Below, piece after piece: positions 25,105 through 35,130 of a stretch of DNA of 64,000 nt. The position numbers and the translations under genes are program-made. The first letter of the stretch is position 1; each line of letters begins with the position of its first letter. The notes beneath the pieces were generated by a model that was not told the DNA's origin, made no database searches, and worked only from the letters and a program-made list of their open reading frames with translations. Source of the stretch: Antitrichia curtipendula (Eukaryota > Streptophyta > Bryopsida > Hypnales > Leucodontaceae); contig OX579641.1 of NCBI GenBank assembly GCA_951230915.1, positions 2,480,001-2,544,000 of the forward strand, given 5' to 3'.

Positions 25105-28036
25105 ATGGTGCCTAGATTGAAGTTGTCGGTGAACTTCAAAGTACGTACTTTCGGGGCTGAACGGAACTTGCCCGGCTTGGGGAAATACCTGCCACTTGCT
25201 GCTGTTGGGGAAGGCGTGAAGGACATCACCTGCATCTCCGAGACGCGCCTAGAAGAGTCGTTCCAAGGTGTGCTACCCCGATTTCCTTCCCTCTCAAAGG
25301 CAACGGTAGTCTCAGCAGAGCGGCTCGATCCGTTGACTGAAAGTGCCGAGATTAAAAACCCGGCGCGGAAGAGACGACGAATTCAACCCAGTACCACCAC
25401 GCGGCGATGGCAAGAAGTGTGGGCGTGCAAATTTACGTGGGCTGAAGGCGAATTTGATGCTACTGGAAACTTGACGGGGGTCGTTTGCAAAAGCTGTAGC
25501 GCGGTGAGCGGTAGGTGGAAGATCATGGTCCCGAAAGGCGATAACTTGGAGAAGCATGAAGGCAAGAGGACTTGCAAGGCTGACGGCGAACCTTTCCCAC
25601 ATTTGAAGAAGGGAGACGCATATGTGAAGCAGGACTGCAAACATCTGCAGTTCACGAAGCTGTGGGCAGCGCGACGGGTGAGCGGCACTGTAGCAGAGCA
25701 GTTTCTTGCGGGCTTCGACGGACAACTCCACAGAAAGGGAGTGCAGTTCTCAACCCTATTTCAGGTTTTGAATTCCGGTCGTCCTATGTGTGACTATGAG
25801 CGTGAGCAGTATTTGTTGCGACACCTAAAGGTAAAAAATGTCCCCCAAAAGCACTGGTTAGAGACGTCTGGGTGGGATATGGCGGAACACCTTTACTCTT
25901 GTATCTTGGCTGCTTTAAAACAAGTTGTACAGAATGCGAGGTTCATTTCTATTAGCGCCGATGAAGTCACAGCTGTAGACAATACATTGTGGATCGGAGT
26001 GCATGTGTATGCGGTTGATTCTTGGGAGAGAATCCCCCACCTCCTTCATCTCTCATGCGTCTCAGATTGTGGTACTGCAGATCATCTTACTAACGTCATT
26101 ATATAGGCTTTGATTAGGGAGGGCGGACTTACTGTAGAAGAGATTGCTTGTAAGTTGGTGTCGTTTGGGGCAGATGGCGTGAGCACGTTCTAGGGAGCCA
26201 GAACTAGCGTGTCCACTCAGATCCGGGAGAAATGGGCACCGTTTTGTCTTGGTGCTAGTTGTGCCTTGCACCGCATCAATTTGGTCGTCGAGACCTTGTC
26301 CAACTACCCCCTGGTGTCCCGCTTGGAGGCAATGTGCCAATTGCTGTACTCACATACTTTTGTCGTTCTCACAAAAGACACTCTGAGCTTCAAAAGCTTG
26401 CAGATTTGATGGAAACTAAGGGCAATAAAATGTTGAGGAATGTGGAGACCAGATGGAAATCCATGCGGAGTCCTGCCCAACGCATCATGGCCGAATACAA
26501 GACGCTCCTCGTCAAAATGGGTGTCGATACGGCTGCTGGTGGACAGAAAGGGCTGGCTGCTGCTAACTTTGATTATCTCTATGATATTGAGGTTTTGCTT
26601 TCCCTGGCTTATTTCATTTCGCTTTTGAACACTGTTCACTGCTTGATCAAGCTGTCCCAAAGCCGTGACATCTTCATCTGTGACTTTCTTCAGTCCATCA
26701 AAGTTTGCCAAGCCGACTTGGCTAAGATGTTTGTAGATGAGAGTACTGCATTCTTAACAGCAGAGTTCAAGCGATACCAAGAACTAATTTCACTCACGTG
26801 TTCTGAAATCCCAATGGAGTGGAGGGTGATGGAGGGAGAAGGTGTTTCTTACTTGTTACTCAATTTTGGTGTTACCGTAGTCTTTGCTCACTGTCATTGC
26901 AAAGTGACAGGAAAACATCTTTTTGTGACGAAGGATGCTTTCCAACGCATACAATGCAACATTCAGCGGTAGCTTGCAGGTGAGGGCACTTCACTTCTCA
27001 TTTTTTTTGCTTTCCATTTTTTTTTTCTACTTTTTTTGTTATCCTTTTTTTGCTTTCTATTTTTTTTTTCACGTTTTTTTTTTTTCATTTTTTTGCTTTC
27101 CATTTTTTTTTCCACTTTTCTTGTTTTCTTTTTTTTGCTTTCCATTTTTTTTCTACTTTTCTTGTTATCCTTTTTTTGCTTTCTATTTTTTTTTTCACGT
27201 TTTTTTTTTTCATTTTTTTGCTTTCCATTTTTTTTTCAACGGTGGTCTATTGGTTCGCACTCTGTAGGTGAGGATATCATGAATTTCGAAACTGCTGTTT
27301 ATGATTCCTGGCAATTTATTTGCATATTAGTAGCTGCGGTTCTTTGCATGTTCCTTGTATTTTAGGTCCTTTGAATGACTACAGCCACTGACCTTAGTGT
27401 ACTAGCGGTCTGGCAAAGATCGCTCAGTCCTTGTCTGATGAGCTGGATCGGCGCTTTCCGCAGCAAGAGTTACTGGACGCTTTTGGTATCATGTATTCGC
27501 AATATTGGAAGCAAGCAGGGTCTGAAGAGAGCTTCGCTCATCATTTAAATGTTTTGAAGCAGTTCTATTCTCACCCAAGGCTATTGAATGCAGGGCTGCC
27601 ATTGCATGAGGGAGGAACCTCTTACACTGCCCCTGAGATGCTCTCTGGCTCGAATTTGGACAATCAACAAGGTTTGTTTAAGTTGACTATGAGGGCTAAC
27701 TGTGAAGCAGCCTGTGCAGCATCTGGCCGCGTGAATCCAGTGATTGAACTCTGGCGGACTCTTTCTCAGTCACGGCACTTGCGGAAACTAATCTCGGAGT
27801 TCTTTAAGGTGGCCGAAATTGGCATGTGTTTGGTCCTGGGGTCCGTGGAAGATGAACGTTGTTTCTCTACCCTGAAGTTCTTGAAGTCTTGCCAACGAAA
27901 CAGGCTGGAGAAGCACCTTCTATTGGTGGTCCGCATGTTTGGGCAAAAATATTATTCATTGGAGAACTTCCCATACAAGACTGCCATTGAGTCTTGGAAA
28001 AATGCGGTCAAAGTGGGCCGCCATGGAGATGTGTGA
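25105..28036 (+). pseudogene. hAT transposase with BED-type finger, broken
   Basis: The likely start is ATG 25105 (MVPRLKLSVNFKV). Domains in order: a BED-like zinc finger (WACKFTWAEGEFD, then VVCKSC with LEKHEGKRTC) at 25420-25580; the RNase-H-like core with FISISADEVTAVDNTLWIGV at 25940-26010, FGADGVSTF at 26165-26190 and CLGASCALHRINLVVETL at 26245-26300; LRNVETRWKSM near 26430; and a C-terminal dimerisation region VEDERCFSTLKFLKSCQRNR at 27850-27905, ending at 28036. Breaks: in-frame TAG at 26104-26106 and 26191-26193, a frameshift near 26345-26355, a polypyrimidine block at 26992-27240 (possibly an intron), and another frameshift near 27400 between TATDLSVLAV and AKIAQSLSDELDRRFP. It cannot make full-length transposase as it stands. 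Confidence 0.88.
26992..27240 (+). repeat. Polypyrimidine low-complexity block inside the transposase
   Basis: T-rich units of the type T(7-10)GCTTTCCA and TTCTTGTTATCC alternate, and an arrangement of about 115-130 bp is present twice (about 27005-27113 and 27131-27235). It splits the conserved transposase core from the dimerisation domain. It could be an expanded intronic pyrimidine tract or a slippage-prone insertion. The phenylalanine-rich frames across it are artefacts of T content. Confidence 0.85.
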
Positions 28037-28868
28037 TCTGTCTTAGTTTCCCAGTATCCTCCCCCTTTCAATCCTTAGTTTTCATCAAATTTTGTTGGCT
28101 TTGGACTTAAGGCAGTAAAATCCTTGACGTTGAAGAAATTTCTCTCGCATGATTCGAAATCGACTCTCTTCGAGGCTGCAGGCGGAAGGCGCTCTTATGC
28201 AAGCGAGAGACCAAGAGTGGAGGAGTTTGGACTTAATTATTCTATTTTTTTGTTGTTTGTGTGTTTGTGTGTACATGCCACTAATACTGCAATTTTGGAC
28301 AGTCTTGCTTTATGCAAGTGGGGTTCAATTCTCCAATTAGTGACTTTTGATTCTTTTCTGTGTCACTTTTGTTTGTCACTTTTGTGCTTGAGTTTCACTG
28401 TGATTTGCTTTATGCTTGTTATCACAATTAGATAAGAATTTCAGTTCAAATGCTTATTATCACAATTGAATTGCAATCCTTGTGATGACATTGGAATTCC
28501 AATTTTAATTTAAATGTTTGTTATTACATTTGAGTTCGAAGTTTCTATTTGAACTTTTGTATGACAGTAAACTGAAACAAAAATCGCATATTTTCAACAA
28601 ATTCTGCCCCTCCTTAGCATTTCCAACAAAGTCACTTCACGAAAGTTAGCACTCAAATTCAGAAGTAATGTATTCAATTCGAGTACTTTTCGCAAGTTGG
28701 CACCTACCACGAGAAAAAGAAAAAGACAAAACACTAGCTTTTTTAAAGAAATTTATCTGGCGTTTTTTACCAATCCCTCGAACTTTTGCGGTAATAACTT
28801 CCTATCAGACACGGTTATAGCTTCGCTGCGAAATACCCTAAAAGTATTCTGGGAACGCTGGTGGTAAT

Positions 28869-30196
28869 AGGCTTGTCTACTTTAGAGCAGTTCCACCGCG
28901 GTGTTCACTAAAACTCACCCTCCTTTTTGCGGCTATTTAATTCACCAGCCACTTAATGCTCCTGCAGGTCTCGTGTGTTGACCTCCTTACATGCAGTTGG
29001 CTTGATTTTCACTCCCGTGGTAACTCCCTGCGGTAACTCCTTGCGGTAATTCCCTGGGGGTGTAGTGTTTCGGCTTCTGACGCCATATCAGTCTCCTTAC
29101 CAGATCCCATGGATGGCGGATGCCTGCATGCATGGTTAGCCATGGCCCATGGGTGCCGGATGCATGTCCCATCTGGCTGCACATGGTCTCGATTTCCGTG
29201 CCGACCTCAATGTTCCGTCCTCGTAGTCTGCGCCAGCTCAGTGTTTCACCGTCGGGCGCCTGCTCCAGCAATAGGGTTGCCGTTGCTAGGGTTTAGGCGG
29301 CCGCGAGGTTTTTTTCGGCGATGCTTTGAGTTTTGGGGTTTCTGCAGTTGAAGCTTCTGGTTTTGTTCAATGAGGGCGTTTGTCAGAGCCTTCACTTCTT
29401 TGCAAATGTCCTTGAGTTGCTGTTGGTTCAATTTGGGGAGAGCGATTGACAATGCTGTTGATTCAATTTGAGGAGACCGATTGACGATGCTGTTGATTCA
29501 ATTTGGGGAGAGCGATTGACGATGCTGTTGATTCAATTTGGGGAGAGTGATTGACAATGCTGTTGATTCAATTTGAGGAGACCGATTGACGATGCTGTTG
29601 ATTCAATTTGGGGAGAGCGATTGACGATGCTGTTGATTCAATTTGGGTTTAATGATTGACGATGCTGTTGATTCAATTTGAAAAGAGCGACTCTCAGGGT
29701 TTGGGGAGAGCGATTGACAATGCAATTTTTGCTTGTGTGCACCACCTAGTTTAGGGTTCAGTTGGTGCTGAGAATACTGTATGGGATGTATTTGTGGTGG
29801 TGTTAGGAGATTTCAGATTTTAGGAACCCTACATTCTACTATCAACTTCTGAGCGTGTTTGAAAGGGGCAACTTGTCTGTTTAGGATGTGATTGAACTGA
29901 ACGAGTTGGCTTAAGGTTTAGATTGTGCCAAATTCTGGATTTAGGGCTGTGGTTTTGGGTTCTACGGCAGTAGGGTTTGGGGTTGGTGTACAGACTTCTT
30001 CGGGTCCTATGGAAGACTAGACGCTTTGAATGTCCAGATTATTCTGCTCAAATCAGATTTACATTGCTCGCATGGATTCAGGTTTAGGGTTTGCAAAAAA
30101 ACTTTAGGGTTCAGGAAGACTGATGTTTGTAAAAGTCCAACGTTTCTGTTGTAGGTCTACACTTAGCGTTTAGGGTGAGTCCTTCTCGCGATTTAC
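28869..30196 (+). other. 5' flank of the MULE transposase gene
   Basis: No coding region. The sequence becomes GC-richer after about 29000. It holds a 35-bp minisatellite (listed separately) and several TAGGGTTT or TTTAGGGTT words (near 29288, 29752, 30088, 30104, 30170). The complement AAACCCTA is the plant telo-box of many 5' leaders, so these may be promoter or leader elements; that is inference. The outer terminal inverted repeat of the MULE was not found. Confidence 0.5.
29418..29690 (+). repeat. 35-bp minisatellite upstream of the transposase
   Basis: About eight copies of a 35-bp unit run in tandem; each contains GATGCTGTTGATTCAATTTG followed by GGGAGAGCGATTGAC. Variants (GAGGAGACC, GGGGAGAGCG, GGGGAGAGTG) recur in order, giving a partial 105-bp three-unit pattern. 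The last unit degenerates into GGTTTAATG and AAAAGAGCG versions. The unit is not a multiple of three and is not coding. Confidence 0.88.
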
Positions 30197-33100
30197 ATGG
30201 CAGATTTCAAGAATGACCCATTTGCTTCTGAAAGCATAGATTCTGTACTGAATTCCACAGCTAACGCTTCCTGTGATGAGTGGTACAAAGAACAATTGCA
30301 GATGGAGCTTCGAGCCATTGAAGCAAAGGTGCAACGTCCGCCTCAAGGGCCCATTAGCAAAGCAGACTTGCTATGGGACATGCGAGAGACGCACCTAGTC
30401 CGGTCAGTGGATGGTGATCGCAGGAAAGACCGCGTAGTAGCTCAGCAATGTTTCATCTTGAGCACCAGAATCGAAGACTTTGTAGGGGGGATGGAAAGCA
30501 GCAATGGAGGGGTCTGTTGTAGATATGTCAAGATTCAAACCAAGCCACAGAAAGAACCCGGCACTTTCAGGATTTATGCAAATGCGTCCAAGGATGTTAT
30601 CCGGTACAGCTTTCTTTCCCACACCTTCACTATCCTCTTCCATTATTGTTCATGTAATTAGGCAGAACTTGTACTATGGATAATTTTGCTGATATGCCGG
30701 ATTTTATTCTGCAGATATCACTGTCAATACGGGCCGCAAGACCACAGTGGTAACATGAAGACAGTTACTTCCTTGTTGCTGCCGAAGCAGCGACCAAAAG
30801 TGGTAGTATCGGGTCCTGGGACAAGCCGACATTCACGGAAGAAGAAAGATGTTACTGCCGATGCCAATGTACAGGTGGAGACGACAAAGAAAAGACGAGG
30901 TAGGAAGAAAGGTGCCCAAGTAGCAACTGCAGGTGAAGTTGCAGGCAAACCAAAGCGCACACGGAAGAAGAAAGATATACGGAATTCTGTCCACAATGAC
31001 CAAAGCATCACACCTGATGTAGCCATCGCTCCGCAGACGGCACAGACAGATGGAACTGGAAATATTGATGACCCCATCGCGCAAAACACTAATCCAGCAT
31101 GTCACCAAAATTCCGCAAATGGAAATGGCAGTGCTCCGTTGAATACAGACTCAATGGCCACCATGTCCGTCAGCGCTGAGTTCCAGACGAGAGACGTCAT
31201 AGACCTGAATTCACCGGCGGACTTAATAGCCAACCTGTGTATTACCGGGGATTCAAACAAAGGGCGGGGGGAAATAGATCTGAACACACCAACAGGTGAT
31301 TCAGTGCCCATACAACAACTGCCTCATCTCAACACCAACAACATTCTTCTTGAAGGCAATTCCGCTGTACAGAGGCCAACACAGAGTAAAAGGGTAGTGC
31401 CATGCAAGCGACGGCAGAGAACAAAGAAGCCTGCCAAAACATTGAGCAACTTCACCATTGATCTCAATGTGGTTCCCCGCGAGAAGGAGGACGATGCACC
31501 TGAAACTGAAAAGATGTGTAACATTGCCACGTTCTTGGCATCTTCCACAACTGCAGGAAAAAATACTTCAACCATGAACACAGCTATGTTGCGGAATGCA
31601 GCAGCTTCAGGATACACTTGTGGACATGAAAACACTGTTTGCAGTGAAAATCCTGCTCCACCGGAAAGAAATGATGGAGTGCAGCACATCACATCACGCT
31701 ACACAAGCCAGCAGCAAAGCAGCAATCCACCTACGCCAAAACCTAAGAAGTCGTGCGACTCAAAGAAACAGTAGGGAGGCTCGTTGAAGCGGGGATGTTT
31801 GGCATCCTTTAGTGTGAAGACATTTTACTTACTACCCCATATCACTGAAGTTTGCATTTTCGAAGCAGAGCATGTCAATCGAGACCAGGTTCAATGCCAC
31901 GGATTGCTTGACACAGGTGACCGTGGTGCATTTTCATGGAATTTGTCAACAGAAATCAAGGACTTTGTATTGGCACTTCTAAGAAACGGGCACAGTGTTC
32001 CACAGATTATGAGCAAGCACATAGCAGTTGTGAAACATGCACTGGCAGCTGGAACTAACCTGACACGAGACATGTTTCTACACGAACGAGATGTTCGAAA
32101 TTTGGCTACGAAGGTGGCACAGGAGACATACATGCTTGACAAGCAAGACGCCAAGAGTGTCCAGCTCTGGGTACAAGAAAACCCAGACAGTGTTTTCTAT
32201 TACCAGGAAACAGGCGTAGCGGTCCACGGAGGGCTCACACCGTCAACCATTCCTTTCAGTGTCGGCATTCAGACACCTTGGCAGCGCGACATGATGCTGC
32301 AGTTTGCCCACGAGGGAGCCCTTTCAATTGATGCCACGTTTGGTACAAATGAGAATAAGGTACGTCGATCTACATTGACACTACAAGTGTTCAGTAAGAG
32401 GCCTGTAATTTCTTGGAGTACATAGAAATGGATGCTTCAATGTAGGGGTGCACTAACGAAATACATTGCTGTTGTTTTACAGTTCCCTTTGTATACCTTA
32501 ATGGTATTTGACGAGTGGCACAATGGGATTCCTACTGCCTTCATTATTACATCCCGCGCGGCTCAAGAAGACGTCACTCCATGGATGAGGGCGCTGAAGA
32601 TGACCATAAGAAAAGAAAATCCGGATTGGAATCCTAACGCGTTCATTGTAGACTGCGCACAAGGAGAGATCAATAGCCTACGGTATGGCCTCGCCTTTAA
32701 CTTTTTCTCTCTTGTAGTCTGCAGAAAATGCTCACAAAATTATTAGTTACATTCTACTTTAGAGTAATTGTGCAAATCTAAATGCCTTTTCTTATAAATC
32801 GTGAAAACATGCCAAGCACACTGATGTACTCTCCAATCAAATATTGGCAAATCGTAAAGGTCAAAAACACTGACAACAGATGCCTCGTAATGCTGCAGGA
32901 CCGTTTGGCCCGTCACTGCTATCTTTCTGTACTTGTGGCATGTGCATAGGGCTTGGCAGAAACAAGCTTGCATCAAGATACAGGATTTAGTGCTTAGGGC
33001 TGATATCTTGAAGGGGCTCGGGGCTATTATGTACGATCGCACGGGACCAGCAGGGGAGTATGCCACTGCTTGGGCGAATCACAAATTGCGTGAACTTGAA

Positions 33101-34099
33101 GATCAGTACCCTACTGCAAACGAATTCTGGGATTACGTTCGACAACAGTGGCTGCCAAAGCTGTACATGTGGGTGGTTGGATATCGGAACTTGCCGTACG
33201 TTGGGCAAGACACAAATGCGGCGGTGGAGAATTACCACGGTTACATGAAATCCGTGCTGAAGGCAGAGAGGAGCCGACTCATTGGGAGACGTGTTGATTG
33301 GGTTATTCATGTTCTCACCGATAACGTACTCACGCACTACTGGTACCAGCGCGTCCGAAAGCAATTTGGATTCGTAGACAATCGGAAGGAACGTGGCATT
33401 GTTGTGTCCTCACTCCTCCGAGCGCGGGACATTCTAGACAGCGACGTAACACTGCCCGGCTTTGTGGGTGGACCAGCCTATGTTACGTCAAGAATTCACC
33501 GGCATGTACAGTATGTGGTTCACAATCCGCATGAACTGTGGGCAAGTTGCAACTGCGTACATTCTCAAAAAGGGAACACCTGTAAGCATAAAGTGAAGGT
33601 TCTTCAAATTCTCCATCCGCACCTAGCAGAGGGGATCGTGGCAAGATACTGCGGCAGCTTGAAAGGAACTGCTAGAGCCGGGCTAAGGCATTTGCTAACT
33701 CCAACGAGGAGGGGAGCAATCCCAGCTTTTTCCTCCCAAGGGGAAACGAGACTGGATTCCCCTGTTCAGTCAACGCCACAGTCACACAGAGCGCGCCCGC
33801 CCATGGACCTGCAGAGCACATTACAGTTGCAGACGAAGGAGCTCTTGGACTTCGTCGAGGGGAAGACGACGCTGATGGAACACCTTCACGCGGATTTACA
33901 GCGATCACTGGGGAAGATGAAGATGTTAGAGGCTGAAATAGAGTCTGGAAACATACACCCATCGCAAACAAATCCAGTGTTTCATCCTGTGGAGGACGGC
34001 TTGAGGATGCGGTTGGGGCGACTAAAAGACTTCCTGGAGCGGAATAACCGGACAAGGACGTCAAGGAGGCTGGCAATGGGCGGAGACTCTCCAGCTTAA
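30197..34099 (+). CDS. MULE transposase with SWIM finger, four exons, one in-frame stop
   Basis: Exons inferred from GT-AG borders and frame continuity are 30197-30603, 30715-32359, 32483-32682 and 32899-34099, totalling 1,151 codons with the stop. N-terminal region: a CQYG-DHSG putative zinc knuckle spanning the first splice junction, then an AT-hook-like KKRRGRKKG at about 30886-30920 and three DLN-P motifs (residues 299-303, 324-328, 385-390). MULE core: D675 (SIDATFGTNENK), D741 (FIVDCAQGE), E861 (TNAAVENYHG), with LYLWHVHRAW between. SWIM finger at residues 968-981 (CNC, 8 residues, CKH). The tail is acidic and helical. A TAG at 31772-31774 (codon 489) separates KKSCDSKKQ from GGSLKRGCLASF; both sides are in frame, so it is a nonsense mutation or an unseen intron. 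The function would be cut-and-paste transposition in the nucleus. The gene converges with a Ulp1-like gene at 35131. Confidence 0.88.
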
Positions 34100-35130
34100 A
34101 TGAAACTGCAAGCTTGTAGTATCATTGATGTGCTCTAATAGTGTTTCGAACTGGTGCGCCTTTTTTTAGGCTGTTCAACTTGTGCAGTTCTCCATTTTCA
34201 CAGCGCAATCTTCCACATCCATTTAAATATCACAGCATTCACGTGTGTGTGGTACTCATTGCCCGCGGGAGGCTATAACGATTTATGGTCAAAATTTGCT
34301 TTTTCGAATGAAACACTGTGCTGTGAATGCAACGGCTCTGCAATATAGTACTATGGCTTCATTGTGATTGGGGATCTAGGGCGTTTTCCTCTGCACAGTT
34401 TCTTTATTTTGACGTTCAAATGTTTAGAAAAGTATTGATTCCCTTCTTCCGTACGAGATTACTTTATCGTTTGGCAATGTCGCCACCTCCTCAGATACGG
34501 TAGTTCCACCATGGGGCACCTTACCGTGTCCTACAAACATAGAGCATGTCCACAAATACGAGAAATGAAAAGGATTCAGCATTCCTTTCAACTACAATTG
34601 GCTCCATTCTTTTCTCTGTTTAATAGGGCATTCAATACTGTGCCCAAGCCAAGCCGTGCTGGCGATCATTCGACGATACGCGCACCTTTTGCTTGTAGCC
34701 GGGTTTTGACTACCATGCTTAGAACCGGACTTGCCAATACAATGGCCACGTTCATTCCAATTAATATAACAGTGAAGCAACTTCACTGTGTGAATTCTGA
34801 GAAACACTGGCGTGCGGCAATCCACTGTAACTTCATAGTGCATGCAGACCTAAAAGGAAAGGAAAGCCATAGAGGGCGGGATATCTCCACAAGTACAAGT
34901 TTGACAAGACAAAAGCCGCAAGCAAGAAGTGGTGGACCGAAAAAAATAACTTCATCAACATACATGTACAGCAGCTGGGAGAGCACTGACTCAGAAAATA
35001 CAGGGTGTCAATACTAGTCTGTACATATGAAATGCTGAAGGCACCACTACAATAGACAGGTAAGTGTACGTAGACATGGTCTTCACAGCAGTGAACTGAA
35101 AGAAACCTACAAAAGATGACTCTCCACTAG
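34100..35130. other. Intergenic region between convergent genes
   Basis: This holds the 3' ends of the two convergent genes. No conserved protein motif is present in either strand; the frames at 34511-35017 (+) and 34592-34986 (-) mirror each other and have no recognisable domain. No clear polyadenylation signal was assigned. Confidence 0.5.

Larger units (their letters stand above)
23829..28860 (+). mobile_element. hAT transposon, 5.0 kb, with perfect 8-bp target duplication
   Basis: The left terminus is CAGTGTTCTCTAAAG and the right terminus, read inward, CAGCGTTCCCAGAAT, a typical short imperfect hAT inverted repeat beginning CAG. The 8-bp sequence GTGGTAAT lies on both sides (23821-23828 and 28861-28868). 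The joined flanks, GGTGGTAAT + AGGCTTGTCTAC, reproduce the uninterrupted neighbouring tandem copy at 23748-23768, which serves as an internal empty-site control. The interior is more GC-rich than the flanks and holds a hAT transposase pseudogene, a 21-bp minisatellite near the left end and a polypyrimidine block. The subterminal left region repeats ATAGGGTTAGC (near 24012 and 24047). Confidence 0.9.

Noticed and set aside
26935..27365. Phenylalanine-rich membrane-protein-like frames
   Set aside because: They are translations of a polypyrimidine tract and occur in all three frames.
32743..33066. Minus-strand frame with CAWHVFTIYKK opposite the transposase
   Set aside because: It lies over an intron and exon 4 of the transposase; the plus-strand reading is confirmed by splice continuity.
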